DNA of 64,000 bases, from contig JANQSS010000004.1 in assembly GCA_028279185.1 (NCBI GenBank), positions 62,001 to 126,000 of the forward strand, in the 5' to 3' direction. This document shows, one piece after another, positions 18,225 through 27,383 of this stretch. A model generated the notes under the pieces. That model was not told the origin of the DNA, did no database searches, and was given only the letters and a program-made list of their open reading frames with translations. The stretch's first letter is position 1, and each line of letters starts with the position of its first letter. The position numbers and the translations under genes are program-made. Source of the stretch: Saprospiraceae bacterium (lineage in GTDB: Bacteria; Bacteroidota; Bacteroidia; Chitinophagales; Saprospiraceae).

Positions 18225-18319
18225 TAAACAATTCGCCTTCTGAACTTTCGGAAAACCTTTTATTTAGCTTTTGAATTCATGGTGTGAACCCTGGTAATAC
18301 AGCGCCTTAGGCTCTATGC

Positions 18320-18349
18320 AACATATGTTCATCATATTGAAACATATGT
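18320..18349. promoter_or_regulatory. Tandem palindromic operator upstream of the YadA-like gene
   Basis: AACATATGTT (18320-18329) and ACATATGT (18342-18349) are both perfect palindromes with centres 21 bp apart, two helical turns. The downstream one is centred 33 bp from the -7 box at 18375-18382. The pair also forms a larger near-symmetric element flanked by TGCA on the left and TGCA on the right. Likely a binding site for two regulator dimers; the neighbouring hybrid regulator is a candidate. Confidence 0.5.
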
Positions 18350-18374
18350 GCACCTTGTTTATTCCCTACTCTTA

Positions 18375-18382
18375 CATATTTG
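18375..18382 (+). promoter_or_regulatory. Putative -7 box of the YadA-like gene
   Basis: CATATTTG, one mismatch from TAnnTTTG, with TTG at 18355-18357 as a weak upstream element. Transcription would start near 18386, giving a leader of about 54 bases before the ATG at 18440. Confidence 0.4.
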
Positions 18383-18439
18383 AATTAATTCCTTTTGGTT
18401 TCCCGGCTATCTCTTTAAAAATTAGATAAAACAAAATTT

Positions 18440-20947
18440 ATGAAAACGCTATTATTTTATTTCTGTTTAATGCTGATCATTCTATTAGGTGTCAAAAATT
18501 CAATAGCTCAAATTTCAAATATCGAAACACCTTTAAGCATTAATGAAGATGGAGCTAACCCAAACCCCAGCGCTATACTCGATATTCAATCATCGGATAA
18601 AGGGATATTAATTCCAAGATTGGACACAGGAAGTGTCAGCATCCCTGTAAATGGACTGTTGATATACCAACCATCAGACAACTCCTTTTACTACTACAAC
18701 GATAACGCTTGGACAACCTTATCTTCAGGTGTGTCGTCCGAGATGACCAGTATAGCCGATGCCGATGGGGATACACAAATCCAGACAGAGGAAAGTACTG
18801 ATGAAGATGTCATACATATGGACGTCGCTGGAGCAGAAGTACTCACGATAGAACGTAATAGTGGGGCCTTTACCCGTATTCAACTCCCAAATCCCAGGGC
18901 AAGTGTCGTAATAGGTGATGACGCAGGAACAGCCCTAACTTCGGGATCTGCGAGTGTTTTTGTTGGCGACAACGCAGGGGAGGACTTACCGAATACTGTG
19001 GACAATACGATAATTGGTGCCAACGCAGCCATGGAAATGGCTGCTGGAAATCGTATGACCATTATAGGAAATCGGGCGGTACAGTTTTCCGATAATGCAA
19101 ATAATAGTACAATTATCGGCCAACTCGCTGGTTCACACGCAGACCAACTGCAAAATTCCGTAGTTATTGGAAAACAGGCCGCACAATTTTCGAATGCTAC
19201 CTCGGGTAATGTCATTATTGGTGAACGTGCTGGAGAGGATTTTGACGGTGCTGCTTCCAATGTCGTCATTGGACGATTTGCCAATAATAATGGCGAGGGC
19301 GGCAACGACAACATAGTTCTAGGCAATGGATCCGGAAGAAATAATAATGGAGATCACAATGTTATCATGGGAGATGATGCCGGCGAAAATAATTCCGGAA
19401 ATAATAATATTTATGTAGGACAGGATGCGGGTCTTGCCAATGAATCGGGAAATAATAATATCGCATTAGGTGAGCATGCCGGAGGACAAAACGAATCGGG
19501 AAGTAACAATATTTATATAGGAGAACAGGCTGGGCTTGCCGACACCGCATCAAATAATGTCGCAATTGGATTTCAAGCCGGATTAGGACTGACGGTTGGA
19601 GAAGGAAACATATTTCTGGGGCATCGAGCCGGAAGTACAGGCGGTAAAGGAAATGGGGACATAGCCATTGGTCAGGAGACGGCAAGTGCGTCTCGGCTAT
19701 TTGGAGGCAATGTCATCATTGGAAAAAATGCAGCCTTTGACCTGGATTCTCTTCAAAATAATGTCATCATCGGTGACGGGGCAGCTGACGGGTTTGCGGG
19801 TGTTAGTGGAAATTCAATGGCCCACGACAATGTTATAATCGGAAAGGACGCCGGCGCCAATGCCGAATCATCTATCGATAGTACGACTGTGATCGGTTCT
19901 GGGGCAGGCATCAATATTCACAAAGGTCAGCGAAATCAACTCGTCGGCTTTCAAGCCGGCGGGAATGTGCGTGATGGAAATGGCAATGTAGCACTGGGTG
20001 ACCGAGCGCTCTATTCCAATCAAGATGGACACAATAATGTGGCCATAGGTAATTTCGCTTTAGGAAGTCCATTCGGGCCACCCAATCCGAATTTTTCGCA
20101 ATCCAATAATGTTGCGATTGGTCAGGAGGCAGCAGTTCGAATTTCAGGTGACGGAAATATCGCCATTGGCCAAAACGCCGGAAACCACATCGAGCATTCG
20201 AGTGAAAATATTTATATCGGAAATTATGCCGGATCACCTTCTGGCATGGGCAATCAAATTGGTGGTCGGAATAATATTTTTATCGGAAATAATACGCAAT
20301 TTGAAGGGGTGACACTGGGGGATACGATTGAAAATTCAGTGGCATTGGGAACGACAAAACCTATATCCAGTTCTAATACAATACTTCTTGGAGATCATGT
20401 GGAAATAGATGATGTGGGGCGAGTTGCAGTTGAAGATCCACTGTTGTCCGCGCACGCAGTCACTCTTGGGTATATGGAAAATTACGTCGAAAATAACTTG
20501 CCGATTCACCCACATAATATAAGCCTAGGGTCAGATTCGTCAATGACATTCGCACAATGCGCATCATACTGTAGGGCATTGAATGAAAATGGACACTTCG
20601 ACTGGGGAATACCCAGTGCCGAACAATTATTTTATTACACAGGTATAACCGTGGATTCAAATTATCTTTGGACATCCACGCCGTTCAGTGCTCAAAGCAA
20701 TGTCGCATGGGCCTGGGGCGGGATAAACCAAATTGCGATGGACATTTGCTCGAATTGTTTTCACGCACCTGATACCATATCAACCGTTCAAATTGGAAAT
20801 GAATACAAACTTACGACGAGCTCTAAGACCGTTGTGCGTTTGGATAATGGGGACTCTCGTCCAAGTAGTATTAGTAGTACGGCTCAATTTCCCGCGACGC
20901 CAGTACCTCCTGGTGGTGCTCTTTCTAGGTGTCGTTGTGTGCGGTAA
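18440..20947 (+). CDS. Secreted repeat protein with YadA-head-like beta-roll
   Basis: An 835-residue secreted protein. After a signal peptide ending NSIAQ comes a Bacteroidota-typical entry domain (NPSAILDIQSSDKGILIPRL and LIYQPSDNSFYYYN, residues 35-90). Residues about 150-650 hold roughly 28 copies of an hhhGxxAG unit (VVIGDDAG, IYVGQDAG, VAIGFQAG and so on) separated by Asn/Gly-rich turns. This is the pattern of the left-handed beta-roll heads of trimeric YadA-type adhesins, but there is no YadA membrane anchor. The C-terminus (about 700-835), with WGIPSAEQLFYYTG and YLWTSTPF, resembles the DUF1566/Lcl-type C-terminal domain, and CxxxC and CRC cysteines occur near the end. No clear type IX sorting domain is seen. 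It may form a surface fibre; function is inferred. Confidence 0.8.
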   Translation: MKTLLFYFCLMLIILLGVKNSIAQISNIETPLSINEDGANPNPSAILDIQSSDKGILIPRLDTGSVSIPVNGLLIYQPSDNSFYYYNDNAWTTLSSGVSSEMTSIADADGDTQIQTEESTDEDVIHMDVAGAEVLTIERNSGAFTRIQLPNPRASVVIGDDAGTALTSGSASVFVGDNAGEDLPNTVDNTIIGANAAMEMAAGNRMTIIGNRAVQFSDNANNSTIIGQLAGSHADQLQNSVVIGKQAAQFSNATSGNVIIGERAGEDFDGAASNVVIGRFANNNGEGGNDNIVLGNGSGRNNNGDHNVIMGDDAGENNSGNNNIYVGQDAGLANESGNNNIALGEHAGGQNESGSNNIYIGEQAGLADTASNNVAIGFQAGLGLTVGEGNIFLGHRAGSTGGKGNGDIAIGQETASASRLFGGNVIIGKNAAFDLDSLQNNVIIGDGAADGFAGVSGNSMAHDNVIIGKDAGANAESSIDSTTVIGSGAGINIHKGQRNQLVGFQAGGNVRDGNGNVALGDRALYSNQDGHNNVAIGNFALGSPFGPPNPNFSQSNNVAIGQEAAVRISGDGNIAIGQNAGNHIEHSSENIYIGNYAGSPSGMGNQIGGRNNIFIGNNTQFEGVTLGDTIENSVALGTTKPISSSNTILLGDHVEIDDVGRVAVEDPLLSAHAVTLGYMENYVENNLPIHPHNISLGSDSSMTFAQCASYCRALNENGHFDWGIPSAEQLFYYTGITVDSNYLWTSTPFSAQSNVAWAWGGINQIAMDICSNCFHAPDTISTVQIGNEYKLTTSSKTVVRLDNGDSRPSSISSTAQFPATPVPPGGALSRCRCVR
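18901..20400 (+). repeat. Degenerate coding repeats of the beta-roll protein
   Basis: About 28 degenerate units, mostly 39-84 bases, encoding hhhGxxAG turns. The DNA-level units are diverged (recurring GGAAATAATAAT and AATGTCATCATTGG words), so they are an old coding array, not a CRISPR or recent tandem duplication. Copy number could vary between strains. Confidence 0.6.
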
Positions 20948-21018
20948 AAGCGAGCACTCGTTCGATTTTCAATAAATAGGTGGTTTTGTTTTGCATCTAA
21001 TTATGTTTTTCAGAATGA

Positions 21019-21068
21019 GACCATCGGTTCAGTAATATTCACTTAAAATATTAATTAGAAAGATGGTC
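21019..21068 (+). terminator. Two-tier stem-loop after the YadA-like gene
   Basis: Outer arms GACCATC (21019-21025) / GATGGTC (21062-21068) enclose inner arms TAATATT (21033-21039) / AATATTA (21047-21053). The structure is followed by ATTTTACCGTTTTTG, T-rich but not a clean T-run. Probable 3' structure or terminator between the two surface-protein genes. Confidence 0.45.
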
Positions 21069-21210
21069 ATTTTACCGTTTTTGATCTCTTTTGCATTCTC
21101 ACTAATGGTTTAGTTTATTATTAAATATTTATTTTTTATTCCTATGCTACTCTACACTTAATCCCTATTTCCGTATGCTATGATATCTATTCACTCTTAA
21201 CTTTTTTATT

Positions 21211-22572
21211 ATGAAAAATCAATTAAAAATTCTGACTCTGATTATTTTTTTCAACCCTTTTTTTGGTTTCGGCCAGATTAATTTAGATGTAGAAGGAAAT
21301 GCAATAATTCGTCACAATCAACCCCAATTGTCCTTATTCGATGAAACAGAAAGTCGCACGGAGGGCATATATCGCAACGTAGGTGATGGAATTCAATTTT
21401 TAAGCCCATGGGGTGACCAGGAGTTTTGGACCGGATCAAGTGGATTAATCTCTCCTCGCATGATCATCGAAGGAAGCAGTGGTCATGTGGGTATAGGTCA
21501 AACGGACCCCGTCTCATTTCTGCACCTGGGTCAAGGGCCTGATGTAAGTTTGACCGCCCATGGATCACTGACGATAGGCAACATAAACGCAACAAATATT
21601 TCATTTGACGATAATGAAATTCAATCACGAAACAACAACTCTGCAGAGCGATTACTACTGCAGGTTCATGGAGGAAATGTGGGCATTGGGTCCTTGGATC
21701 CGCAATCAAAACTACACATTGAAGGTGGCAATGAAGCTAGTTTGTTTAGCGATGGATTTTTTATGATGGGATCCGAATCAAGTACGAACCTGATTATGGA
21801 TAACAACGAAATTCAAGCCAGAATTAATGATACAGGCTCGAATTTATTTGTTCAACCCCATGGTGGAGATTTGTTGGTTGATGGCAATTCGCTTGTTGTG
21901 GCATCTTCAGACAATCAAGTTGGCATAGGCACGTCTTCACCAGATGCGAAGTTAGAGGTGAGATCAGTCTCGTCAGCTGGAAATCCCCAATTGCTTCTCA
22001 ATGAAGCATCTTCGGGATCGCCACGCATGTATTTTAAAAGCCAACCGGCCTCAGCTCGGTACGCTTATATTACATCAAACCCGGGTTCTTTCACAGGAGC
22101 AAGTATGGGATTGGGATACAATGATGGTACTTCTTCCAGACGCTTTATTGATTTGCAATTTGCCGATGACTATGTAGAAATTCAAAGAAATTCGGGCGAT
22201 ATTCTGCTTTGTAGTAATTCGGGTGCAGGTGCTGTCGGTATTGGTGTTTCGGACGTCGCAAATCTCCCAGCCGGTTATGAACTCGCAGTCGACGGAAAAA
22301 TTATTGCAGAAGAAATTCGCGTTGAAATGTCTGGCTCCTGGCCAGATTATGTGTTCGATCCATCTTATCATTTGAAAAGCATTCCTGAATTACACGAAGA
22401 AATAAAACGACTTGGCCACCTTCCTGGTATTCCATCTGCGAGTACGGTCGAAGAAGAAGGTATACAGCTAGGGGAGATGCAAACTAAAATGATGGAAAAA
22501 ATAGAGGAGTTGACATTGTACATTATACAGTTGGAGAGCAGAATTAATACACTTGAAAATGAAACAAAATGA
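21211..22572 (+). CDS. Secreted fibre-like protein with VGIG repeats
   Basis: A 453-residue secreted protein with signal peptide ending GFGQ. It carries several GxVGIGxxxPxxKLHI units (SGHVGIGQTDPVSFLHLG, GNVGIGSLDPQSKLHIEG, NQVGIGTSSPDAKLEVRS, GAVGIGVSDV), the motif common to tail-fibre-like and surface proteins of Bacteroidota. The C-terminal block WPDYVFDPSYHLKSIPELHE then HLPGIPSASTVEEEGIQLGEMQ and a coiled coil (about 415-450, KMMEKIEELTLYIIQLESRI) is a conserved Bacteroidota ending that probably trimerises the fibre, in the place where phage fibres carry an S74 chaperone. The stop overlaps the start of the M23 peptidase gene (ATGA), indicating translational coupling. Role in adhesion or surface display is inference. 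Confidence 0.75.
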   Translation: MKNQLKILTLIIFFNPFFGFGQINLDVEGNAIIRHNQPQLSLFDETESRTEGIYRNVGDGIQFLSPWGDQEFWTGSSGLISPRMIIEGSSGHVGIGQTDPVSFLHLGQGPDVSLTAHGSLTIGNINATNISFDDNEIQSRNNNSAERLLLQVHGGNVGIGSLDPQSKLHIEGGNEASLFSDGFFMMGSESSTNLIMDNNEIQARINDTGSNLFVQPHGGDLLVDGNSLVVASSDNQVGIGTSSPDAKLEVRSVSSAGNPQLLLNEASSGSPRMYFKSQPASARYAYITSNPGSFTGASMGLGYNDGTSSRRFIDLQFADDYVEIQRNSGDILLCSNSGAGAVGIGVSDVANLPAGYELAVDGKIIAEEIRVEMSGSWPDYVFDPSYHLKSIPELHEEIKRLGHLPGIPSASTVEEEGIQLGEMQTKMMEKIEELTLYIIQLESRINTLENETK

Positions 22573-23603
22573 AAACGCTCAATAAACTTTTAATTACCTG
22601 CTTGTTTTTCATCATTTCATTTTATGCCAGAGGACAGGGTGACAATCATGAATTCGAACGGTCAAACTCATTTTCATTAAACTGGTACCAAATGCCGTAT
22701 ATGATCAATGACACGCAAACGGTAGAAACTGGTGGTAACCTTCGTCAGCTGGGCCATAATGGAGGTGATGCAAGAACGTATCCCACAACCTATGATGATG
22801 ATAATCTAACTTGCGACTCGCTCGACGGAGATATTGGATCTCCGATTGTAGCAGCTGCAGATGGTGTCGTTCGTTGGGTCATTGACTCTTTTTGTTGTAG
22901 AAATGTAACTAATGATAGCATCTGCGGTTTTACCACGGACAATAAAATAAATGGAATTTTTATTGAACATGCCGGGGACGAGTGGTCGGCTTATTTTCAT
23001 ATCGCCGAAAATACTGCAGAAGTAGTTGTAGGTGAAGTAGTTTCTGCTGGTGATATCATCGGTTATGAAGGAGAGGTTGGTCCGGCCAGTGCCGTTCATT
23101 TACATTTTGCAATTTACTATGGATATATCGGACCGTCGGATTTTAGCACCGTACCAGCTCGACAAACATCATCTAAGTTCAAGGGCCAACGAATTCCAAA
23201 AATATGTAATGTCTCCACGGGAATGCTAAGCACGAATCAAGTTTTTGCCAATCAAAATGTGTATGATGCCGATGATCATGATGGGGCTACCGGACCTTGT
23301 GGATTTCTTGGCTGCAACCTAAGTACTTCGACCTTATCGGGGACGACTGGTATAGCTTTTGTCCGGCAGACGGCATTTTCTATATCGGCTGAAAATTATG
23401 AAATCAATCCACCAATTATCCTAGGAGAATGTGATGATCCTGATGATTGCACGTCACCCTTTTATTGCTCGTTGGCCGAAGATAAATGCCGAAACAATGG
23501 CGGCAGTGTCGTTTTTCGGGCAGGATCTTTTATTGAATTAAGGCCCGGTTTTCATGCGAAAAGCAGAAGTTTTTTTCAGGCTGAAGTCGGAACTTGCAAA
23601 TGA
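22569..23603 (+). CDS. Secreted M23 (LytM-type) metallopeptidase with C-terminal coat-hanger-like domain
   Basis: A 344-residue secreted protein. After the signal peptide (to about residue 23) the M23 fold shows His63-x3-Asp67 in GHNGGD and His177-x-His179 in VHLHF, a complete zinc site; SPIVAAADGVVRWV and GDIIGYEG are the usual flanking strands. Cysteines at 82, 109, 110 and 119 sit in an insertion with no counterpart in standard LytM. The C-terminal segment VVFRAGSFIELRPGFHAKSRSFFQAEVG matches the 3-coathanger-stack repeat found at the ends of secreted Bacteroidota proteins. M23 enzymes cut peptidoglycan cross-bridges or other Gly-rich peptides. Overlap with the fibre gene by four bases suggests a shared role, perhaps processing or anchoring the fibre. 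Confidence 0.82.
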   Translation: MKTLNKLLITCLFFIISFYARGQGDNHEFERSNSFSLNWYQMPYMINDTQTVETGGNLRQLGHNGGDARTYPTTYDDDNLTCDSLDGDIGSPIVAAADGVVRWVIDSFCCRNVTNDSICGFTTDNKINGIFIEHAGDEWSAYFHIAENTAEVVVGEVVSAGDIIGYEGEVGPASAVHLHFAIYYGYIGPSDFSTVPARQTSSKFKGQRIPKICNVSTGMLSTNQVFANQNVYDADDHDGATGPCGFLGCNLSTSTLSGTTGIAFVRQTAFSISAENYEINPPIILGECDDPDDCTSPFYCSLAEDKCRNNGGSVVFRAGSFIELRPGFHAKSRSFFQAEVGTCK

Positions 23604-23610
23604 AACACAT

Positions 23611-24003
23611 ATGAAAAACACAAAATTAAATCATCAAATAGTAAGGCCGGAGGTAAAACTCCGCGCCTTACCTACGCATAAAAGTGCTTTAGCTATTCGG
23701 TCTAAATCACAATACAAAATTGTACCGCTTTCCGAAATTGTATATGTCCAGGCCGAATCATGTTATTCTCATATTTGGGATATTTTTGGCTCCAGCTGGC
23801 TTGCATCAAAACCAATAAAAGAATTGGAGCATGCATTACCTAATAATTTTATTCGGAACCACCAAAGCTTCATAGTGAATTCTGACTTTATTGATATAAT
23901 ATCAAGAAATGAAGCAGTTCTCCGAGTGGATGATGTAGAATATCGTATTCCAATTTCCAGACGCAATTGGATAAAAATGAAGACTAGATTTACTTTTGTT
24001 TGA
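23611..24003 (+). CDS. LytTR-domain DNA-binding regulator without receiver
   Basis: A 130-residue protein consisting almost only of a LytTR domain: SEIVYVQAESCYSHIW (residues 40-55), the KPIKELEHALPNNFIRNHQSFIVN block and the final VEYRIPISRRNWIKMKTRF. LytTR domains bind DNA as dimers through beta-strands. There is no receiver or sensor domain, so its signal is unknown. I start it at the ATG seven bases after the M23 stop; an ATG at 23554 inside the peptidase gene is in the same frame but less likely. Tail position in the fibre/peptidase operon suggests local autoregulation. Confidence 0.82.
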   Translation: MKNTKLNHQIVRPEVKLRALPTHKSALAIRSKSQYKIVPLSEIVYVQAESCYSHIWDIFGSSWLASKPIKELEHALPNNFIRNHQSFIVNSDFIDIISRNEAVLRVDDVEYRIPISRRNWIKMKTRFTFV

Positions 24004-24296
24004 TGCTATAAAAAGTTCAATAATGAAAACTAAATTCTTTGGAGAAAACTTTTTTTATGGATTGTTGAAATTTAACGGGGAGCTTTTTTTATTTCTCTTT
24101 AAACAACAGTAATAGATCCCCGTATATTCATTTTTTAGAATAAAATGCCCTATCATCTTATCAGGTAAAAGGGGTTGGACTCGAAAGTTGAAAGGGTGTC
24201 GTGCACTGTCGCAATACCAACTGAAGTTTGAAAACTAAAATGTGTAACATGAATCGCCGATAGAAGTGATATAAGGAGTTCGTGCGAGGCGAATTG

Positions 24297-25580
24297 CTAC
24301 TTGTTATTTTTACGTTTTCTTTTTTTACCAGGTGAACTATGGTGTTCGCCTCTTTTCTTCCTCCGATTAGCAAAAAATTCCTGTCTCCTCCGCTGTTTTT
24401 CTTTTTCAAATTCTTTTTTTTCGGCTGCCGTCATCGGCTTATCTGTCTGAGGAAAAGGATGGTCCTCAATAATGCTTATTTTTTGCTTAATTAACCTTTC
24501 GATATTTCGGATGTAGATATTTTCTTCAGGTTCACAAAGCGATATAGCAACACCTTCTTCACCAGCGCGTCCGCATCTTCCTATACGGTGTACATAGGAT
24601 TCAGGTTCATTTGGAACATCGTAGTTGATAACATATCGCAGTTTGTCGATGTCTATTCCGCGTGATGCTATATCTGTCGCAACCAATACCCGTATTTTGG
24701 ACGACTTAAAATCACCTAATGCTTTTTGACGTTGGTTTTGACTTTTTTCACCGTGAATGGCAGCACAGGCAATTTTCTTTTTCCGAAGATTTCGAACGAT
24801 CCGATCAGCGCCGTGTTTTGTTCTGGAAAATAATAATACTTGATCGATTTTCGGGTTTTTCAATATATGTAAGAGCAGTTCTTTTTTGCTACTTTTATTC
24901 GTCATGTAAACCGATTGATGTATCATTTCTGCTGTCGAGGATATAGGATTGACAGCAACTTTTTTAGGCTTGTAGAGAATTTGCTTTGACAGATTTGCAA
25001 TTTTTGGCGGCATAGTTGCTGAAAAGAAAAGCGATTGCCTCTTTTTCGGAAGTGCGGTGAGTAATTTTTTTATGTCGTGAATAAAACCCATGTCGAGCAT
25101 ACGATCCGCTTCATCCAACACAAAATATTTGATACGTTCCAGTGAAATGAAGCCTTGGTTCATAAGATCGAGCAGTCTTCCGGGAGTAGCGACCAAAACA
25201 TCAACTCCTCGCTCCAATGCCTTGACTTGCTTTCCTTGCGGGACACCACCAAAAATAACTGCGTGTTTAACACCGGTGTATTTCCCATACGCCGCAAAAC
25301 TCTCATCAATTTGAATGGCCAATTCTCTTGTTGGCGTTACGATGAGGCTGGAAATAGCCCGGCTTTCTTTTTTGCGTTCGGTTTCCTGTGCGATGTGCTG
25401 TAAAATAGGAATGGCAAAAGCGGCCGTCTTTCCCGTTCCGGTCTGAGCTATACCGAGGATATCCTGCCGCCTCAATCCGAATGGAATGGCTTGTGCTTGT
25501 ATGGGAGTGGGCTCTGTATAGCCTGTATCATGAAGGGCCTTAAGAATTGAAGGGATAATATGTAGGTCTTGAAATGTCAT
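24297..25580 (-). CDS. rhlE: DEAD-box ATP-dependent RNA helicase, RhlE-like
   Basis: A 427-residue helicase with all family motifs: Q-motif TEPTPIQAQAIP, motif I AQTGTGKT (45-52), Ia PTRELAIQ, Ib GG and TPGR, II DEAD, III SAT, IV-V LLFSRT and ATDIASRGIDID, VI HRIGRCGRAG. The C-terminal tail (about 380-427) is very basic (RRRQEFFANRRKKRGEHH and KKRKRKNNK), fitting RNA binding. RhlE-type helicases remodel RNA in ribosome assembly and cold adaptation; the exact paralogue cannot be fixed by reading alone. It stands alone on the minus strand. Confidence 0.9.
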   Translation of the reverse strand: MTFQDLHIIPSILKALHDTGYTEPTPIQAQAIPFGLRRQDILGIAQTGTGKTAAFAIPILQHIAQETERKKESRAISSLIVTPTRELAIQIDESFAAYGKYTGVKHAVIFGGVPQGKQVKALERGVDVLVATPGRLLDLMNQGFISLERIKYFVLDEADRMLDMGFIHDIKKLLTALPKKRQSLFFSATMPPKIANLSKQILYKPKKVAVNPISSTAEMIHQSVYMTNKSSKKELLLHILKNPKIDQVLLFSRTKHGADRIVRNLRKKKIACAAIHGEKSQNQRQKALGDFKSSKIRVLVATDIASRGIDIDKLRYVINYDVPNEPESYVHRIGRCGRAGEEGVAISLCEPEENIYIRNIERLIKQKISIIEDHPFPQTDKPMTAAEKKEFEKEKQRRRQEFFANRRKKRGEHHSSPGKKRKRKNNK

Positions 25581-25748
25581 TTGTCTATAAATTGAAAATA
25601 ATTGCAGGGTGGGGTTTTATCTCTCTGGTATTGAATTTGGACGCAAGATAAGGTGTTTAATTATGGTGTTCTACTGGCTCTTCTTCAACATGCGGGAAGA
25701 AAACATACAGGCTAACGACAACACATTACCTGTGGTTCACTTAGCACC

Positions 25749-26405
25749 TTACGATTTTTTCATGGGGAATCCGTAGGGAATTAGAAAATGATCTGTTGGG
25801 AGTTTTTTTTCAATGACTTGAATGGCAGTAAATGTGACGTGTACTAATTCCATGTCAATTGACCATTTGACAAGATGAGAATGGCTATGTTTGTAAATTT
25901 CATCTATATGTGTATCTCGAAAATTTCTGTAAGCCAAGAAATTAATTGGTAGATCCGGATCATAATAAATTGTGGTAGTGATCATCTCGTGACTTGAGAT
26001 ATCTTTAAATTCAATTGAAAATGAAGGACATATTTTGTTTAGTACAATTTCTGATTTTTCTTTTTTTAGTTCGACCAGATTGGTGATCGATTCGGCACAG
26101 TTATAATAATAAATTGTGTCTAAATTGTGCCACGTGGCAAAATATTCGTTGGTTTCTGCATTATAAATATGCCAGAAGAATCCATTTGGTTTGCTATTTT
26201 TGTAAATTCTTTTTTGAAATCCATCTGTATTATGCGAAACGATCATCGTATCACCCCATTTGTTCGCAAGGTAATCTGCCCATGGATGCGATTTATCTTT
26301 AATCTCCACTTCTACCTTGTAAACTATATCGCCCTCGAAAAATGATTGGCTATAAGCAAAAAATGCCCATAGCATAATGTTAATGGTTATATGAAATTTT
26401 TTCAT
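25749..26405 (-). CDS. Secreted protein of unknown function (GLPGLI-like)
   Basis: A 218-residue protein with signal peptide ending AFFAYSQ. The mature start SFFEGDIVYKVEVEIKD resembles the opening strand of GLPGLI/DUF4412-type secreted Bacteroidota proteins (F-G-x-I-x-Y), followed by a beta-rich body with paired Cys in YYNCAES and NKICPSF. No catalytic motif is recognised. It ends a minus-strand pair: the membrane SRPBCC gene lies 18 bases upstream, so the two are probably co-transcribed. Confidence 0.6.
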   Translation of the reverse strand: MKKFHITINIMLWAFFAYSQSFFEGDIVYKVEVEIKDKSHPWADYLANKWGDTMIVSHNTDGFQKRIYKNSKPNGFFWHIYNAETNEYFATWHNLDTIYYYNCAESITNLVELKKEKSEIVLNKICPSFSIEFKDISSHEMITTTIYYDPDLPINFLAYRNFRDTHIDEIYKHSHSHLVKWSIDMELVHVTFTAIQVIEKKLPTDHFLIPYGFPMKKS

Positions 26406-26423
26406 AGTATTATCACCTTTCCG

Positions 26424-27383
26424 TTAGCCCTTTAGATTTTCCTCACTACTTGTTTTAATATGTTCCAACACCCGATAATGGATTTTATGTAATATAAATT
26501 TTGACCAAACATCCCAATATTGAACAGGGTGGATATGAATATTGTACCAGGTTGTTCCTTCTAAAATGGTAGTTCCATGAGGTGTGGCCGAAAGTCGAAA
26601 TTCGCCTTTTTTTGATTGAAAATATCCATCTAAATGAGGGGGGTGCACATCCCAAAAAGGATTGAGTTCTCGCATTGGTGTGGGTTGATCCTCCACGCGA
26701 AAAGCAAGGCGATTTGGTTTGTCCCAAATTGTAATAGGTTCGACAAAACTACCTGTAGTGAAATGACAGTACCGCACTGCACCGACACCCCTTCCATCTA
26801 TCGTAGCATGAGTAGGATAGGCAATGCCAGTCTTGAACAGCCAACCTGTTGGCTGTTCTGCTATCTCACCAAAACTAACCACATTGGCCCAAACGTTGCC
26901 TACCGGAGCCGCGATTTCTATGGACGTTTTAACTTCTAAATGTGAGGATGAGTTTGTTGATAAATCCATTGCCAGTAGGAGAATCGGAAGCAGAATAATA
27001 GAATAAAGCTTTTGTGAACGTTGTCTATTTCGTTTAATCAACCAGTTTCCGACAAGGGCACCAACCATCGTGGAGACCGCCATTAAGGGCGATGCCATTA
27101 TGATACAAATGATTCCTTCAACTGCAAGAACAAGCGTAGTCAGGCAAAATGCTCCAAGTGCAGTGAATCCAATTTTTAGCGAACGATTAATGGGTATATT
27201 TTCCCGAAGACCAATAATGGCTGTCGGAACAAATCCCAGGAAAAATGGAACGGCCACGAAGACGGCCCATCCATATTCTCCAAAAAAATAAATGGAAGTA
27301 AATCCGATGATGTAGCCGATAAGGATGGCAATAATCATCGCCCAGATCGTACGGGATGAGGCTGATGCAGCGTGTTTTTTCAC
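26424..27383 (-). CDS. Membrane protein with C-terminal SRPBCC (START-like) domain
   Basis: A 319-residue protein with about five N-terminal hydrophobic segments (residues 13-35, 37-56, 70-85, 85-110, 127-140) and a soluble C-terminal half that begins EVKTSIEIAAPVGNVWANVVSFGEI, the classic opening of SRPBCC/polyketide-cyclase-like domains, and ends with the long helix SKFILHKIHYRVLEHIKTS. SRPBCC domains bind lipophilic ligands in a deep cavity. The combination of membrane region and SRPBCC domain suggests a lipid or hydrophobic ligand role; no enzyme activity can be assigned. Confidence 0.65.
   Translation of the reverse strand: MKKHAASASSRTIWAMIIAILIGYIIGFTSIYFFGEYGWAVFVAVPFFLGFVPTAIIGLRENIPINRSLKIGFTALGAFCLTTLVLAVEGIICIIMASPLMAVSTMVGALVGNWLIKRNRQRSQKLYSIILLPILLLAMDLSTNSSSHLEVKTSIEIAAPVGNVWANVVSFGEIAEQPTGWLFKTGIAYPTHATIDGRGVGAVRYCHFTTGSFVEPITIWDKPNRLAFRVEDQPTPMRELNPFWDVHPPHLDGYFQSKKGEFRLSATPHGTTILEGTTWYNIHIHPVQYWDVWSKFILHKIHYRVLEHIKTSSEENLKG

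Noticed and set aside
18901-20400. Regularly spaced short repeats that could look like a CRISPR array
   Set aside because: Units are degenerate, spaced irregularly and lie in one continuous reading frame encoding hhhGxxAG turns; no cas genes are nearby.
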